64,000 nucleotides of DNA from CAYNNQ01 sp964398785 (GCA_964398785.1 CAYNNQ010000005.1:1-64000); one strand, 5' to 3'; shown: positions 33,594 to 43,095, numbered from the stretch's first letter. Numbers and translations: made by a program. The notes: generated from the letters alone by a model not told the origin.

Positions 33594-35084
33594 ATGGACT
33601 CGGATACGCAATATACTTTCCACGTAGCCCTGATTAACCCGGGCAAAATCATCCAAAGCATTTTTGCCCTTGCCGAGGAGTACGATCTCCAGGCTTTCTT
33701 CCCGGAAGTGCGTATCCAAGCTTTGACCGATGAAGACTTGAATGAAAAACAAAAATCTATAATCCAAGCCACCGGCGCGGAAATATATTCAGATTACCAT
33801 GAGATGCTCCGGAAAGCGAAAGGTATCGACACCGTGGTCCTGCTCCGGGACAATCCGGAACTTTTGCAGGAATTGCGCCACAAAGTCCATGGGGAAACAA
33901 CCATTATAGATTACCGTACGGCCTGGTTCATGTGGGAAATTATAATCCAAGAACGCTTGTGCCTTAGTTGCCAATCCCATTTAACCCATGCCCGAAATCT
34001 GTTGCGGACCATCCTGGACGAAGTGCACGATGACATCCTTCTCATGGACCGGGACCAATTAGTCATCGATGTAAACAAAAATGTTTACCAGGAACTGGAG
34101 ATGGACAAGGACGAAATCCTGGGAAAATATTGCTGGGAAACCTGGACCAGCAAAGGAATGGATGCCCCCTGTGACGGGGAGGACTACCCCTGCCCCTTCC
34201 ATTATGTCCTTGAGAGTGGGGAGAAAGCCGAGGCCCTGCATACGCGAGTAGACAAGCACGGGAGGCTGAAATATTTCCGGATATACATCTATCCCATAAA
34301 AAATTTCCAAAACCGGATCACCCATATGCTGGAAATGCGCCGGGACATCACCAACAGAACATATATGGAGAAAAGACTGCAGCAGTCGGAAAAAATGGCT
34401 GCAATTGGGGAGTTGTCCACATATATAGCCCACGAAATACGCAACCCCCTATTCGCTATAGGGGGATTCGCAAATTCCCTTCTGCGCATGGACGAACTAG
34501 GCTCCAAGGCCCGACAGAAAGCCCAGATAATACTGAATGAATCCAAGCGGCTAGACGGCATACTCAAAAGCATACTCAATTTTTCCCGGCCCACGGAGGC
34601 GGAGACCTCCGAAGTGTATATTAACGAAATAGTCCGGCAAACCATGGATCTTATGGGCATCGGCTGCCGGAAACAGGAGATAGTGGTCAACCAATACCTC
34701 CAGGAGGGACTACCCCAAGCCAAAGCCAATCCGGAACTCATAAAGCAAAGCCTTATAAATATAGTCAAAAATGCAATGGAAACCATGCCTCACGGGGGCA
34801 GGATGGACATCAAGACCTCTATTTGCGATGAACACATCTGCATAATGGTTATTGACTCCGGCCCGGGAATATCTCCGGAACTGCAGGAAAAAATCTTCAA
34901 CCCCTTTTTCAGCACCAAGGAAAAGGGTTCCGGACTGGGACTGGCCATGACCAAAAAAACAGTGGAGGATATGGGGGGACAAGTGGAACTGCAGAGTAAG
35001 GAAGGAGAAGGGACCTGTGTAACCATTTTTCTTCCTCCCGCCCTGGCCCTGCAAGAGCAAAAAGAGAAAAACATCCAAATTTAA
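33594..35084 (+). CDS. PAS-domain sensor histidine kinase with novel N-terminal domain
   Basis: 496 residues, no membrane segment. About 1-120 forms an alpha/beta domain I cannot name (VALINPGKIIQSIFALAEEY, GIDTVVLLRDNPELLQEL). A PAS domain follows near 140-250 and contains three cysteines (APCDGEDYPCPFHY). The kinase core has IAHEIRNPLFAIGG as phosphoacceptor, then NIVKNAMETMPHGG, IDSGPGISPELQEKIFNPFF and GSGLGLAMTKK. AAAGGGAG leads the ATG. It begins 23 bp after the E1-like gene, suggesting cotranscription with the tungsten-enzyme accessory genes. No response regulator adjoins it. Confidence 0.88.
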   Translation: MDSDTQYTFHVALINPGKIIQSIFALAEEYDLQAFFPEVRIQALTDEDLNEKQKSIIQATGAEIYSDYHEMLRKAKGIDTVVLLRDNPELLQELRHKVHGETTIIDYRTAWFMWEIIIQERLCLSCQSHLTHARNLLRTILDEVHDDILLMDRDQLVIDVNKNVYQELEMDKDEILGKYCWETWTSKGMDAPCDGEDYPCPFHYVLESGEKAEALHTRVDKHGRLKYFRIYIYPIKNFQNRITHMLEMRRDITNRTYMEKRLQQSEKMAAIGELSTYIAHEIRNPLFAIGGFANSLLRMDELGSKARQKAQIILNESKRLDGILKSILNFSRPTEAETSEVYINEIVRQTMDLMGIGCRKQEIVVNQYLQEGLPQAKANPELIKQSLINIVKNAMETMPHGGRMDIKTSICDEHICIMVIDSGPGISPELQEKIFNPFFSTKEKGSGLGLAMTKKTVEDMGGQVELQSKEGEGTCVTIFLPPALALQEQKEKNIQI

Positions 35085-35095
35085 ATGGAGACAGC

Positions 35096-35710
35096 ATGCC
35101 CGAAATTGTTTTGGCCACCCGAAACAAAGGTAAGATAGATGAGTTGGAATCGGCACTGAAGGAGATCCAGCCGGAAGTCGACATTGTGGGGCTGAAAGGA
35201 TTCGAGGATCTGGGAAAGGTGCCGGAAACAGGAGACACTTTCGCCCAAAACGCCCTTCAGAAAGCACAAACCGTGTGCTTGCATACCAACCTTGTCAGTC
35301 TAGCGGATGATTCCGGGCTTGTGGTCCCGGCCCTGGGGGGAGAACCTGGGATATACTCCGCGCGCTACAGCGGAGAAGAGGCAAGCGACGTGGAGAACAA
35401 CCGAAAACTCCTCCGCAGGATGGGAGACCTCGAAGGAGATAAGCGCCGCGCATATTTCTGTTGCGTTCTCGCTGCTTACGCACCGAACGGAACGTATATA
35501 ACCGCGGAAGGTCGCTGGGAGGGAAGAATTACCCAAGAGGCAGCAGGCAAAAACGGGTTCGGATACGACCCTCTTTTCTGGGACCCGGGACTGGAATGTA
35601 CTGCCGCGCAACTATCTGCTGCGGAGAAAAACAAACGCAGCCATCGCTCCCGGGCCTTGCACAAGCTTCTGGACCTGTGGCCAGAATTTTGGCAAAGATC
35701 CGGCTTGTAG
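35096..35710 (+). CDS. rdgB: Non-canonical purine NTP pyrophosphatase (RdgB/HAM1)
   Basis: 204 residues. Family motifs TRNKGKIDELESAL at the start, FAQNALQKAQTVC, LADDSGLVVPALGGEPGIYSA, and GKNGFGYDPLFWDPG are all present, and SHRSRAL closes the enzyme. It hydrolyses ITP, dITP and XTP to monophosphates, keeping deaminated purines out of nucleic acids. It starts 11 bp after the histidine kinase gene and precedes glmS by about 100 bp. Confidence 0.95.
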   Translation: MPEIVLATRNKGKIDELESALKEIQPEVDIVGLKGFEDLGKVPETGDTFAQNALQKAQTVCLHTNLVSLADDSGLVVPALGGEPGIYSARYSGEEASDVENNRKLLRRMGDLEGDKRRAYFCCVLAAYAPNGTYITAEGRWEGRITQEAAGKNGFGYDPLFWDPGLECTAAQLSAAEKNKRSHRSRALHKLLDLWPEFWQRSGL

Positions 35711-35812
35711 CCGGAAAGATTCTTAGTCTCCCCCAGGCGGATGAGTCGAGGACAATGGATACGAGCCTTGTTTTACCGTCTTTAAAGTAACAAATAAGGA
35801 TGCGCATATAAT

Positions 35813-37636
35813 ATGTGTGGGATAATCGGATACGCAGGCCACAGACCTGCAGTCCCTCAAATAATCGAAGGTTTGAAGAGCTTGGAATACCGCGGGTACG
35901 ATTCCGCCGGACTCGCCTACGCCCATCAGGGGAATATTGGACTGTTCCGTGCTCCGGGCAAGCTGAACGCCCTGGAAGAAAGACTGGAAAGCCAGGAGAC
36001 ACTCATGCCCACTTGCGCCATAGGGCATACCAGATGGGCTACTCACGGAGTTCCCAATGAGACAAACGCCCATCCCCACCTGGACTCCTCCGGGGAGTTG
36101 GCCTTGGTGCACAACGGTATTATTGAAAACTACCGGGAAATAAAAAAAGATTTGCAGGAAAAGGGCTATACATTCGCCTCGGACACAGACACCGAAGTTT
36201 TGGTTCAACTCATAGGAGAAGAGTTGAAAACCGCCGAAAACTTGACCAAAGGCCTGGCTGAAGCCTTGCGCAAGGTTGAGGGTGCTTATGCCATTGTCCT
36301 TATTTCCGCAAAACAACCGGGAAAAATCTGGGCCTGCCGCAACGCCAGCCCTCTTCTTCTGGGAGCAGGTACCGGGGAAAACTTTGTGGCCTCGGACATA
36401 CCGGCTTTTCTCCGGTACACCAAGGAAATGGTCTTTCTGGAAGATCAGGAAATCGTGGAAATGGATCACTCTTCTTGGGCAATATACGGGCTGAAGGATC
36501 TGGAGAAGCGGCAAAGACAATCCCGCCATATAGACTGGGACATACAGGCGGCACAAAAAGGCGGATACAAGCATTTCATGCTCAAGGAAATCTTTGAGCA
36601 GCCCACAGTCGTCTCCGACTGTTTGGCCGGCCGTCTGGACAGAGAGAACAAGGAGGTGCGCCTTCCCCAGTTGGAAGACTCCCCAGTGCCCAGTCGCGTA
36701 CATATTGTGGCCTGCGGCACCTCTTTTCACGCCGCCCTGTGGGGTAAATACATAATCGAAAGATATGCGCGGATCCCCGTGGAAGTGGATATCGCCTCGG
36801 AGTTCCGGTATCGCCATCCCATCCTGGGACAAAAAGAAATCGTTCTGGCCATAAGCCAGTCCGGAGAAACCGCGGACACTTTGGCCGGAATCCGCATGGC
36901 CAAAGAACAAAATGCCCGGATTGTCGGCATATGCAATGTCGTGGGCTCCAGCCTGGCCCGGGAGTCGGACGAGGTCCTTTATTCCCAGGCCGGTCCGGAA
37001 ATAAGCGTGGCTTCAACTAAAGCGTTGTCCTCCCAGCTTGTGCTCCTTTATCTCTTGGCTCTATACTGGGGAGGACGTAGCCAGGAACTGGGACAAGGCT
37101 TTTTGAACGAGTCCGTACGCACCCTAGAGGCCCTGCCGGATATACTGGAATCGGAGTTGCCCCGTATGCAGGACCAGGCCTACTCCCTGGTAAAACAGTA
37201 CTCCTGGGCGGAAAATTTCTTTTTCCTTGGCCGCGGCGCCGCTTTTCCCCTTGCTCTGGAAGGGGCCCTTAAACTCAAGGAAATATCCTACATACATGCC
37301 GAGGGTTACGCCTCCGGGGAGATGAAGCACGGTCCCATAGCCCTTATAGAGCCAGACTTCCCCACTTTCGCTTTGGCTTTGGACAATGAGCTTATGCCCA
37401 AAGTGGTCTCCAATTTGCAGGAAATAAAAGCCAGAGATGGAAAAATAATTGTCTTGACCGACAATCGTCCGGATGTGGATGCGGATCATATCTGGGAACT
37501 TCCCCGTACCGGGGGGGCTCTGAATGCATTCCTTGTCCTTCCTGCTTTGCAACTATTCGCCTATGAAGCAGCCGTTTACCTGGGCAAGGACGTGGATCAA
37601 CCCCGAAACCTGGCCAAAAGCGTTACTGTAGAATGA
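35813..37636 (+). CDS. glmS: Glutamine--fructose-6-phosphate aminotransferase (isomerising)
   Basis: 607 residues, full length. The N-terminal Ntn glutaminase starts MCGIIGYAGHR with Cys2 as nucleophile; NAHPHLDSSGELALVHNG is also conserved. Two SIS domains follow (VACGTSFHAALWGKYI, ISQSGETADTL; GRGAAFPLALEGALKLKE) and the C-terminal end NLAKSVTVE is standard. The enzyme makes glucosamine-6-phosphate for peptidoglycan and LPS. The ATG has AAGGA upstream. Its stop overlaps the start of the amidase gene (ATGA), coupling two cell-wall functions. I see no glmS ribozyme in the 102-bp leader. Confidence 0.97.
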   Translation: MCGIIGYAGHRPAVPQIIEGLKSLEYRGYDSAGLAYAHQGNIGLFRAPGKLNALEERLESQETLMPTCAIGHTRWATHGVPNETNAHPHLDSSGELALVHNGIIENYREIKKDLQEKGYTFASDTDTEVLVQLIGEELKTAENLTKGLAEALRKVEGAYAIVLISAKQPGKIWACRNASPLLLGAGTGENFVASDIPAFLRYTKEMVFLEDQEIVEMDHSSWAIYGLKDLEKRQRQSRHIDWDIQAAQKGGYKHFMLKEIFEQPTVVSDCLAGRLDRENKEVRLPQLEDSPVPSRVHIVACGTSFHAALWGKYIIERYARIPVEVDIASEFRYRHPILGQKEIVLAISQSGETADTLAGIRMAKEQNARIVGICNVVGSSLARESDEVLYSQAGPEISVASTKALSSQLVLLYLLALYWGGRSQELGQGFLNESVRTLEALPDILESELPRMQDQAYSLVKQYSWAENFFFLGRGAAFPLALEGALKLKEISYIHAEGYASGEMKHGPIALIEPDFPTFALALDNELMPKVVSNLQEIKARDGKIIVLTDNRPDVDADHIWELPRTGGALNAFLVLPALQLFAYEAAVYLGKDVDQPRNLAKSVTVE

Positions 37637-39366
37637 ACTTTAAGTCTTCAACTCTAATTTGTCTCCTTCCTTTGGTCCTTTTATGCGGATCGGCTTGGGC
37701 TGGACCGGCTCAGGAGTTCAACCAAGGCTGGAGGGCTTTTCACAAGCTCTGCAAGGACAAAGAGAAAAGCCGATACAGATCCCACTGGAAAGATATTAAA
37801 AAGCATTTCCAAAAGGCTTACAAATCCGCCTCCGAGGGACCTTACGCCCCGAAATCCCTTTACTATTTGGGACGTACCTACGAAGAACTGGGTAAAAGAT
37901 CGTATCTTGAATCGGATTTCAGGCAGGCCATTGACTACTTTCAACGCGAAATAAACCACTTTCCGCACCATTCCTGGACAGACGACTCCCAGATGCACAA
38001 GGCAAAGATATATTATAACTATCTGGACGATCCCAGGCAGGCCTATATAGAATTCCTCAAGATAGTGCACAACTACCCAGAGGGAGACATGCGCTCCGAA
38101 GCGGAAAAGATACTGAGCAAACTGGACAAAAAAAACACGGGGGAACTAGACAAGGAAGAGATTAGCCAAGAAAAAATAGGGAAGGAAAAAAAAGACGCTC
38201 CATCACCTTCCCGGGCTTCCCCAAAAAAAAACAAAAAAAACACAAGTCTCCCCGCTTTGAAGGATATCAGGCACTGGAGCAGCGATGAGTATACTCGGGT
38301 AGTTTTGGATCTAAACCGGGAGACCGAGTATTACCACAAGCTCCTAGACCCGGACCCAAAACTGGGTACGCCCCATCGCCTGTTCATCGATCTCTCCGAA
38401 ACCCGTCTTGGCGAGGACACAACCCGTAAGGAAAAAATCGCGGACGGCATACTGAAAAGGGTCCGGGCGGCACAATACAGGAAAGACACCGCCCGAGTTG
38501 TTTTAGATATCCAAAAGCTGGACAGATTCCGGGTCTTTTCCTTGCAGAATCCATTCCGAATAGTGGTAGATGTCTACGCCCCGCCTCACTCCGCAAAACA
38601 AAAGAGTACTTCAAAAAAAGTCAAGCTGGATAGTGCCAATAAAGATATGGCCAAAGACAATCTGGTGGAGCAGCTGGGGTTAACCATTGAAACAATTATG
38701 CTCGATCCAGGCCATGGCGGGAACGACCCCGGTGCAGTAAGCAACGGGATTATGGAAAAGGACCTGAACCTGAAAATGGCCAAGATCCTGGGAAAAATGC
38801 TGAGAGAAAAAGGGTTTAAAGTACTTTATACCCGAAAGGAGGACACTTCTGTCCCACTAGAGGAAAGAACGGCCATGGCCAATTCCCAAAAGGCGGATCT
38901 GTTTCTTTCCATCCACTGCAATGCCCATGACAGCCAAAGCGTGCGTGGATTCGAAGTGTATTATCTTAATCTGGCCAAATCCGAGGACGCTGTCAGAGTG
39001 GCCGCCCGGGAAAACTCCATCTCTGAAAAGAAAATAAGCGATTTGCAGTACATATTAACGGATTTGATGCTAAACTCCAAAATAAGCGAGTCCCGGGATC
39101 TGGCCGGGTACATCCATGAAACCACAATACGGTCTGGGAAAAAGTCATATTCGAACCTCAACGACCACGGTGTAAGGCAAGCGCCTTTTTATGTGCTCAT
39201 GGGGGCCAAGATGCCGGCTATACTGGTAGAACTAGGATATATTACCAACAGCAGGGACAGGACACACCTCAAATCCCGTGACTTCCTGCGCCGAATGAGC
39301 CGCGGGCTAGTGCGGGGGATTGTGGACTATAAAGAAAAAATGGAAAAATATGCCCAGGTGGATTAA
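37633..39366 (+). CDS. N-acetylmuramoyl-L-alanine amidase, AmiC type, with TPR and AMIN regions
   Basis: 577 residues. A signal peptide ends at about SAWA|GPA (residue 23). Next comes a tetratricopeptide-like region (YAPKSLYYLGRTYEELGKRS, PRQAYIEFLKIVHNYPEG), a charged linker rich in Lys/Glu, an AMIN domain near 215-315, and the zinc amidase_3 domain: IMLDPGHGGNDPGA, LEERTAMANSQ, LSIHCNAHDS, and the glutamate in AILVELGYITNSRD. It cleaves peptide stems from peptidoglycan in the periplasm during cell separation. It overlaps glmS by 4 bp. Confidence 0.93.
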   Translation: MNFKSSTLICLLPLVLLCGSAWAGPAQEFNQGWRAFHKLCKDKEKSRYRSHWKDIKKHFQKAYKSASEGPYAPKSLYYLGRTYEELGKRSYLESDFRQAIDYFQREINHFPHHSWTDDSQMHKAKIYYNYLDDPRQAYIEFLKIVHNYPEGDMRSEAEKILSKLDKKNTGELDKEEISQEKIGKEKKDAPSPSRASPKKNKKNTSLPALKDIRHWSSDEYTRVVLDLNRETEYYHKLLDPDPKLGTPHRLFIDLSETRLGEDTTRKEKIADGILKRVRAAQYRKDTARVVLDIQKLDRFRVFSLQNPFRIVVDVYAPPHSAKQKSTSKKVKLDSANKDMAKDNLVEQLGLTIETIMLDPGHGGNDPGAVSNGIMEKDLNLKMAKILGKMLREKGFKVLYTRKEDTSVPLEERTAMANSQKADLFLSIHCNAHDSQSVRGFEVYYLNLAKSEDAVRVAARENSISEKKISDLQYILTDLMLNSKISESRDLAGYIHETTIRSGKKSYSNLNDHGVRQAPFYVLMGAKMPAILVELGYITNSRDRTHLKSRDFLRRMSRGLVRGIVDYKEKMEKYAQVD

Positions 39367-40117
39367 AAACAAAATACCGGAGTTCGTCCGGGATATAATC
39401 CGTGATTTTTGCTTAGTCAGCCGACAGCTGGAAACCGCTTTCGACCACTATGACCAAACCTCGGGCATCTCTTTTGATATGTTCCAGGATTTTGTCGGCG
39501 ACGAAATGGACAAGGGGCAGCTCTGGCGTCTCAAGGACACTGCCCATACACTTTTCCGCAACGAAGGACATACTACAGTAATCGGGCAGTATCTAGACTG
39601 GAGCATCGGATATATTTTCCATGAATGTATGAAACTGCGCGAGGACGTTTACCAGCAGGAAACTTACCGCCCCTGGTTCCAATCCATGCAAAAAAACCAG
39701 GAACTGTCAGCCGAAGAAAGACTTGTGGGCAAGGAGCTCTTACATCTAATGGAACAGACACAGGAAAGTATCCACAGAGAAGTAAACCGTGTCCGCTTTA
39801 TTCTTTTTCACTGCCGCCGCCTGTTTATACTTTACCTGCCCCGCCACAGAGAAAACTCCCTTTTGGCCCGTTTTTTCTTTGACCAGGAAGAATTGGTGCG
39901 TCAGGTATTCAAGGCCGATTACGACAAACTTATCCGCAGTGTATACTCCGAGCATCCGGAAAATATGTATTTACAGGCCGCGGCAAACCTGCGCAACGGG
40001 GGTTGGTTAGACCGTGCGGAAAAAGCATTGGAAAAAGCCAGCTCACATAATCCCCAAAGCAACGGGGTCTTGCATGAAAGGGAATTAATTGCTAACTTGC
40101 GCCAAGAGCTAACATAG
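39350..40117 (+). CDS. Conserved protein of unknown function
   Basis: About 255 residues from the ATG at 39350, overlapping the amidase stop by 17 bp. Soluble, strongly helical, rich in Arg, Glu and aromatic residues (FHECMKLREDVYQQE, IHREVNRVRFILFHCRRLF). The C-terminal part NMYLQAAANLRNGGWLDRAEKALEKA resembles a TPR-like helix pair. I recognise no enzymatic motif. The overlap with a cell-wall amidase gene and the LysM lipoprotein gene 44 bp downstream suggest a link to envelope maintenance, by context only. A start at 39320 is possible but has no better leader. Confidence 0.72.
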   Translation: MPRWIKNKIPEFVRDIIRDFCLVSRQLETAFDHYDQTSGISFDMFQDFVGDEMDKGQLWRLKDTAHTLFRNEGHTTVIGQYLDWSIGYIFHECMKLREDVYQQETYRPWFQSMQKNQELSAEERLVGKELLHLMEQTQESIHREVNRVRFILFHCRRLFILYLPRHRENSLLARFFFDQEELVRQVFKADYDKLIRSVYSEHPENMYLQAAANLRNGGWLDRAEKALEKASSHNPQSNGVLHERELIANLRQELT

Positions 40118-40160
40118 GGAAAGGCAATAAATTTTAACAATAAGCTTGAGGAGGCCACGT

Positions 40161-40673
40161 ATGAAAAGGAATTTAGTGTTGGTTATCATGCTAATGGCGT
40201 TGTTCGCCTTCGGTTGCGCCAAAAAGGAAGTCCAAACCACCCCCGAGCCCAAGAAGGAACCGGTGGTGGAGGAAAAGCAAAGCGAGCCGATAGTTGAAGA
40301 GGAAGTCGTAGTAGAGGAACAGGAAGAAGAAGAGATTGTGGAGCCAACTCCCATGGAGGTATACGAAGCCAATTATGCCTCACTTCCTACTGAACACAAG
40401 GTTAAAAAAGGCGAGTGCCTCTGGTGGATCGCAGAATATAAAGATGTATACAACGATCCTTTTATGTGGCCTCTCATTTACAAGGCTAACCGGGGAAAAA
40501 TAGAAAATCCGGACTTGATTTACCCGGATCAGGTATTTTCCATTCCCCGGAAATTCGACTTAAAAGAAGTCAAGCAAAGTCGGCAAAAAGCCGGGGCTCC
40601 CCAGCCCCACACGCCTCCAAAAAAGGCGCAGATCCCGGCTAAATTGAGAGCTGATCTGGGGTGGAGTTTCTAA
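40161..40673 (+). CDS. LysM-domain lipoprotein
   Basis: 170 residues from the ATG at 40161, which is preceded by GAGGAGG. The signal ends in the lipobox FAFGC (Cys19). A long acidic, proline/valine/glutamate-rich spacer (24-64) leads to one LysM domain at about 79-130 (HKVKKGECLWWIAEYKDV, IYPDQVFSIP). LysM binds the glycan of peptidoglycan, so this is probably a membrane-anchored wall-binding protein. It fits the glmS-amidase neighbourhood. A strong terminator follows. Confidence 0.9.
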   Translation: MKRNLVLVIMLMALFAFGCAKKEVQTTPEPKKEPVVEEKQSEPIVEEEVVVEEQEEEEIVEPTPMEVYEANYASLPTEHKVKKGECLWWIAEYKDVYNDPFMWPLIYKANRGKIENPDLIYPDQVFSIPRKFDLKEVKQSRQKAGAPQPHTPPKKAQIPAKLRADLGWSF

Positions 40674-40699
40674 AGATTTAAGTGGGAAAAACCACTAAT

Positions 40700-40736
40700 A
40701 AAAGCCCCAGCTTTTACGGCTGGGGCTTTTTATTTT
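40700..40736 (+). terminator. Rho-independent terminator after the LysM lipoprotein gene
   Basis: A perfect 12-bp stem (40700-40711 with 40719-40730; core GCCCCAGC/GCTGGGGC) with a short loop, running into TTTTTATTTT. It begins 27 bp after the stop codon and closes the glmS-amidase-LysM group. Confidence 0.93.
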
Positions 40737-40813
40737 GGATGCATATAATCAGCACGGGCGAACCCGAGTTCAAACAAGAACAAAACATACCCACCATATC
40801 TCGAGAAGGAGAA

Positions 40814-42652
40814 ATGACTATGCTGAAGTCTCTTTTGCACAAAAATCCCGCGCGTCAGGATTTTAGGATTGAGGACAAGGAAAATCCGGAACTATTTCGT
40901 GACCTTTACCCTTACAAAAAGATATGCCGCACAGCATTTGACGATTCTTTCGTCCTTCCCCGTCCGCCAGGGGAACTGTTTATAACCGACACTACTTTCC
41001 GGGACGGCCAACAGGCCCGACCGCCCTATACCGTGAAACAGATATCCACAATCTATGATTATATGCACAAACTGGCCGGATTTTCCGGACTGATCCGTCA
41101 ATGCGAATTCTTTTTGTATTCGGATAAGGACCGCAGGGCCGTGGAGGCCTGCCTGGAAAAGGAATACAGATACCCGGAAATAACCGGTTGGATAAGGGCC
41201 AACACCCATGACCTCGATCTTGTATACAAGGCCGGTCTCAAGGAAACGGGGATGCTTACCTCGGTCTCGGATTATCACCTGTATCTCAAATTGGGCAAAG
41301 ACCGGAAAAAAGCCGCCCGCGACTACTTACAGGTTGTGGAAAAATCCTTGGAATACGGAATTATCCCCAGATGTCACTTTGAAGATATTACCAGAGCGGA
41401 CATTTACGGATTTTGTATCCCCTTGGCCCAAGAGCTGATGCGCCTGTCTGAGGATAGCGGACTTCCCGTGAAGATACGTTTATGCGACACAATGGGATTC
41501 GGGGTGCCTTATCCCGGTGCGGCACTACCCCGCAGCGTGGGGAAAATAATCCGTACTTTCACGGATGAGGCCGGAGTACCCGGTGAATACTTGGAATGGC
41601 ACGGACACAACGATTTCCACAAGGCCCTGGTTAACACGGTTACCGCTTGGCTTTACGGGTGTTCCGGAGCCAACGGGACACTTTTCGGTTTCGGAGAACG
41701 TACCGGAAACGCGGCGGTAGAAGCACTCATAATTGAATATATCTCCCTGACCGGAAACGATGACCACTCTGACACCCAGCAGATAACCAGTCTGGCAAAA
41801 TATTTCGAGGAAGAACTAGATCAAAGCGTTTCTCCCGGTTACCCCTTCGCCGGACGCGACTTCAATGCCACCAGTGCCGGCATCCATGTGGACGGACTTA
41901 TGAAAAACGAAGAAGTGTACAATGTTTTTGACACCAATCACATCCTGGGCAAGCCTGTGCCCATTATAATAAATGACAAGTCCGGAAAATCGGGTATTGC
42001 TTACTGGATAAACGACCATTTGGAACTTACTGGCGAAGAAAAGATTGATAAAAGACACCCGGCTGTAAGCAAAATAGCCCAAAGGATTGACCAGGAATAT
42101 GCCCAGGGAAGGACCACAAACATCTCGCACAAGGAAATGGAGCGCTTCACCCGCAGGTTCCTCCCGGAGATGTTCGCCTCGGAATTCGACCATCTCAAAA
42201 TAGTGGCTCACGATGTTGGAGCACAAATAATACGGGACTTGGCAGAAAGCCAGATCTTCCACGACAGATCCCGGGAAAACATAAACAAGGCAATGGCCGA
42301 GGTCCTGGACAAATACCCGTTTATTCAGTACCTGTATTTGACAGATACTGCGGGCAAGCTTATTGCTTGGAATGTTAGCGATATCCAGTATTTGGACAAA
42401 TACAGGAGTGTACCTTACGGAGAGGATTTCTCGGACAGAGAATGGTTCATCAACCCCATCAAGACCGGCAAACTGCATATAACCGATTTTTACAAGTCGT
42501 ACTTTACGGGAAAACTATGTCTCACTGTATCCGTGCCCATATTCGACAAACAGGACGAAATGACCGGAATTCTTGGCGGAGACATCCAGTTTGAGGATTT
42601 GGTCAAGATACAGGAGGACCTCCGGGATGAAAAGGAAATACAATCGGGATAG
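40814..42652 (+). CDS. DRE-TIM synthase (Re-citrate-synthase-like) fused to a Cache-like sensor domain
   Basis: 612 residues from the ATG at 40814 (AGAAGGAG upstream). Residues about 50-400 are a DRE-TIM metallolyase of the isopropylmalate/homocitrate synthase superfamily: FITDTTFRDGQQARPPYT (Arg63, Asp64), CHFEDITRADIYG, EWHGHNDFHKALVN (His263, His265 metal ligands) and FGERTGNAAVEAL. The DTTFRDGQQARPPYT form recalls the Re-citrate synthase described in Clostridium kluyveri and found in Desulfovibrio, so citrate formation from acetyl-CoA and oxaloacetate is my best guess. Residues about 475-600 resemble a Cache ligand-binding domain (YLYLTDTAGKLIAWN, DFSDREWFINPI, VSVPIFDKQDEMTGILGGD), but no membrane segment or signal peptide is present. 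A cytosolic, small-molecule-regulated synthase is inferred. The stop abuts a family-B repeat. Confidence 0.82.
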   Translation: MTMLKSLLHKNPARQDFRIEDKENPELFRDLYPYKKICRTAFDDSFVLPRPPGELFITDTTFRDGQQARPPYTVKQISTIYDYMHKLAGFSGLIRQCEFFLYSDKDRRAVEACLEKEYRYPEITGWIRANTHDLDLVYKAGLKETGMLTSVSDYHLYLKLGKDRKKAARDYLQVVEKSLEYGIIPRCHFEDITRADIYGFCIPLAQELMRLSEDSGLPVKIRLCDTMGFGVPYPGAALPRSVGKIIRTFTDEAGVPGEYLEWHGHNDFHKALVNTVTAWLYGCSGANGTLFGFGERTGNAAVEALIIEYISLTGNDDHSDTQQITSLAKYFEEELDQSVSPGYPFAGRDFNATSAGIHVDGLMKNEEVYNVFDTNHILGKPVPIIINDKSGKSGIAYWINDHLELTGEEKIDKRHPAVSKIAQRIDQEYAQGRTTNISHKEMERFTRRFLPEMFASEFDHLKIVAHDVGAQIIRDLAESQIFHDRSRENINKAMAEVLDKYPFIQYLYLTDTAGKLIAWNVSDIQYLDKYRSVPYGEDFSDREWFINPIKTGKLHITDFYKSYFTGKLCLTVSVPIFDKQDEMTGILGGDIQFEDLVKIQEDLRDEKEIQSG

Positions 42653-42655
42653 CTA

Positions 42656-42841
42656 GTTTCCATCCGGAAATGGCCCTTTCCCAGTTTAACTGTGTCAAGT
42701 TTCGTAATTATTCGAACGTGTATTAGGATACGCTCGCTCATAATTATTCAATTTCCTTGTTAAACAGGAAAAAATCTCATTTCCGAATTGGAAACCTGAT
42801 ATTTCTAAATCCGAAATCTTTTTTAATTTCCGGATAAAAAC
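42656..42841. repeat. Family-B repeat, full-length copy
   Basis: 186 bp from GTTTCCATCCGG to CCGGATAAAAAC. Flanks TAGCTA (42650-42655) and AAGCTA (42842-42847) are a near-perfect 6-bp duplication that includes the stop codon of the synthase gene. The interior holds GATACGCTCGCTC and two stem-loops near the right end. Confidence 0.82.
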
Positions 42842-43095
42842 AAGCTAGAGCATGATCTTTATACAAAGGAACATATCTCTTTCTGCCCTGCAGAATATGT
42901 TTGGATAGCTTTTAGACAAAGGGGTTAAGTATCAGGAACACATCCCCGTAAACGAAGTTCTGCCCGGAAAACCAGTAGTTTCCGGACAAGAGCCTGCTAA
43001 AGCGCTCCGTGAAAGACCCCGGTGATCAAACACGTTTGGTAAACAGAAGACCAAACATGTACTTGCAAACGATTCAAAACAAATCAGGAGTTTTT
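42842..43095. other. Gene-free leader region upstream of lipoprotein gene
   Basis: About 250 bp without a convincing frame. Two short inverted repeats are seen (CCGGAAA...TTTCCGG near 42966-42988 and TTTGGT/ACCAAA near 43034-43055). They may lie in the 5' leader of the next gene. No known riboswitch is recognisable. Confidence 0.5.

Noticed and set aside
35711..35812. glmS ribozyme or GlmZ-type leader
   Set aside because: The 102-bp gap lacks the conserved ribozyme core and the organism group is not known for it.
35723..36910. 395-codon minus-strand frame
   Set aside because: Antisense to glmS, whose protein is recognisable throughout; composition is that of a shadow frame.
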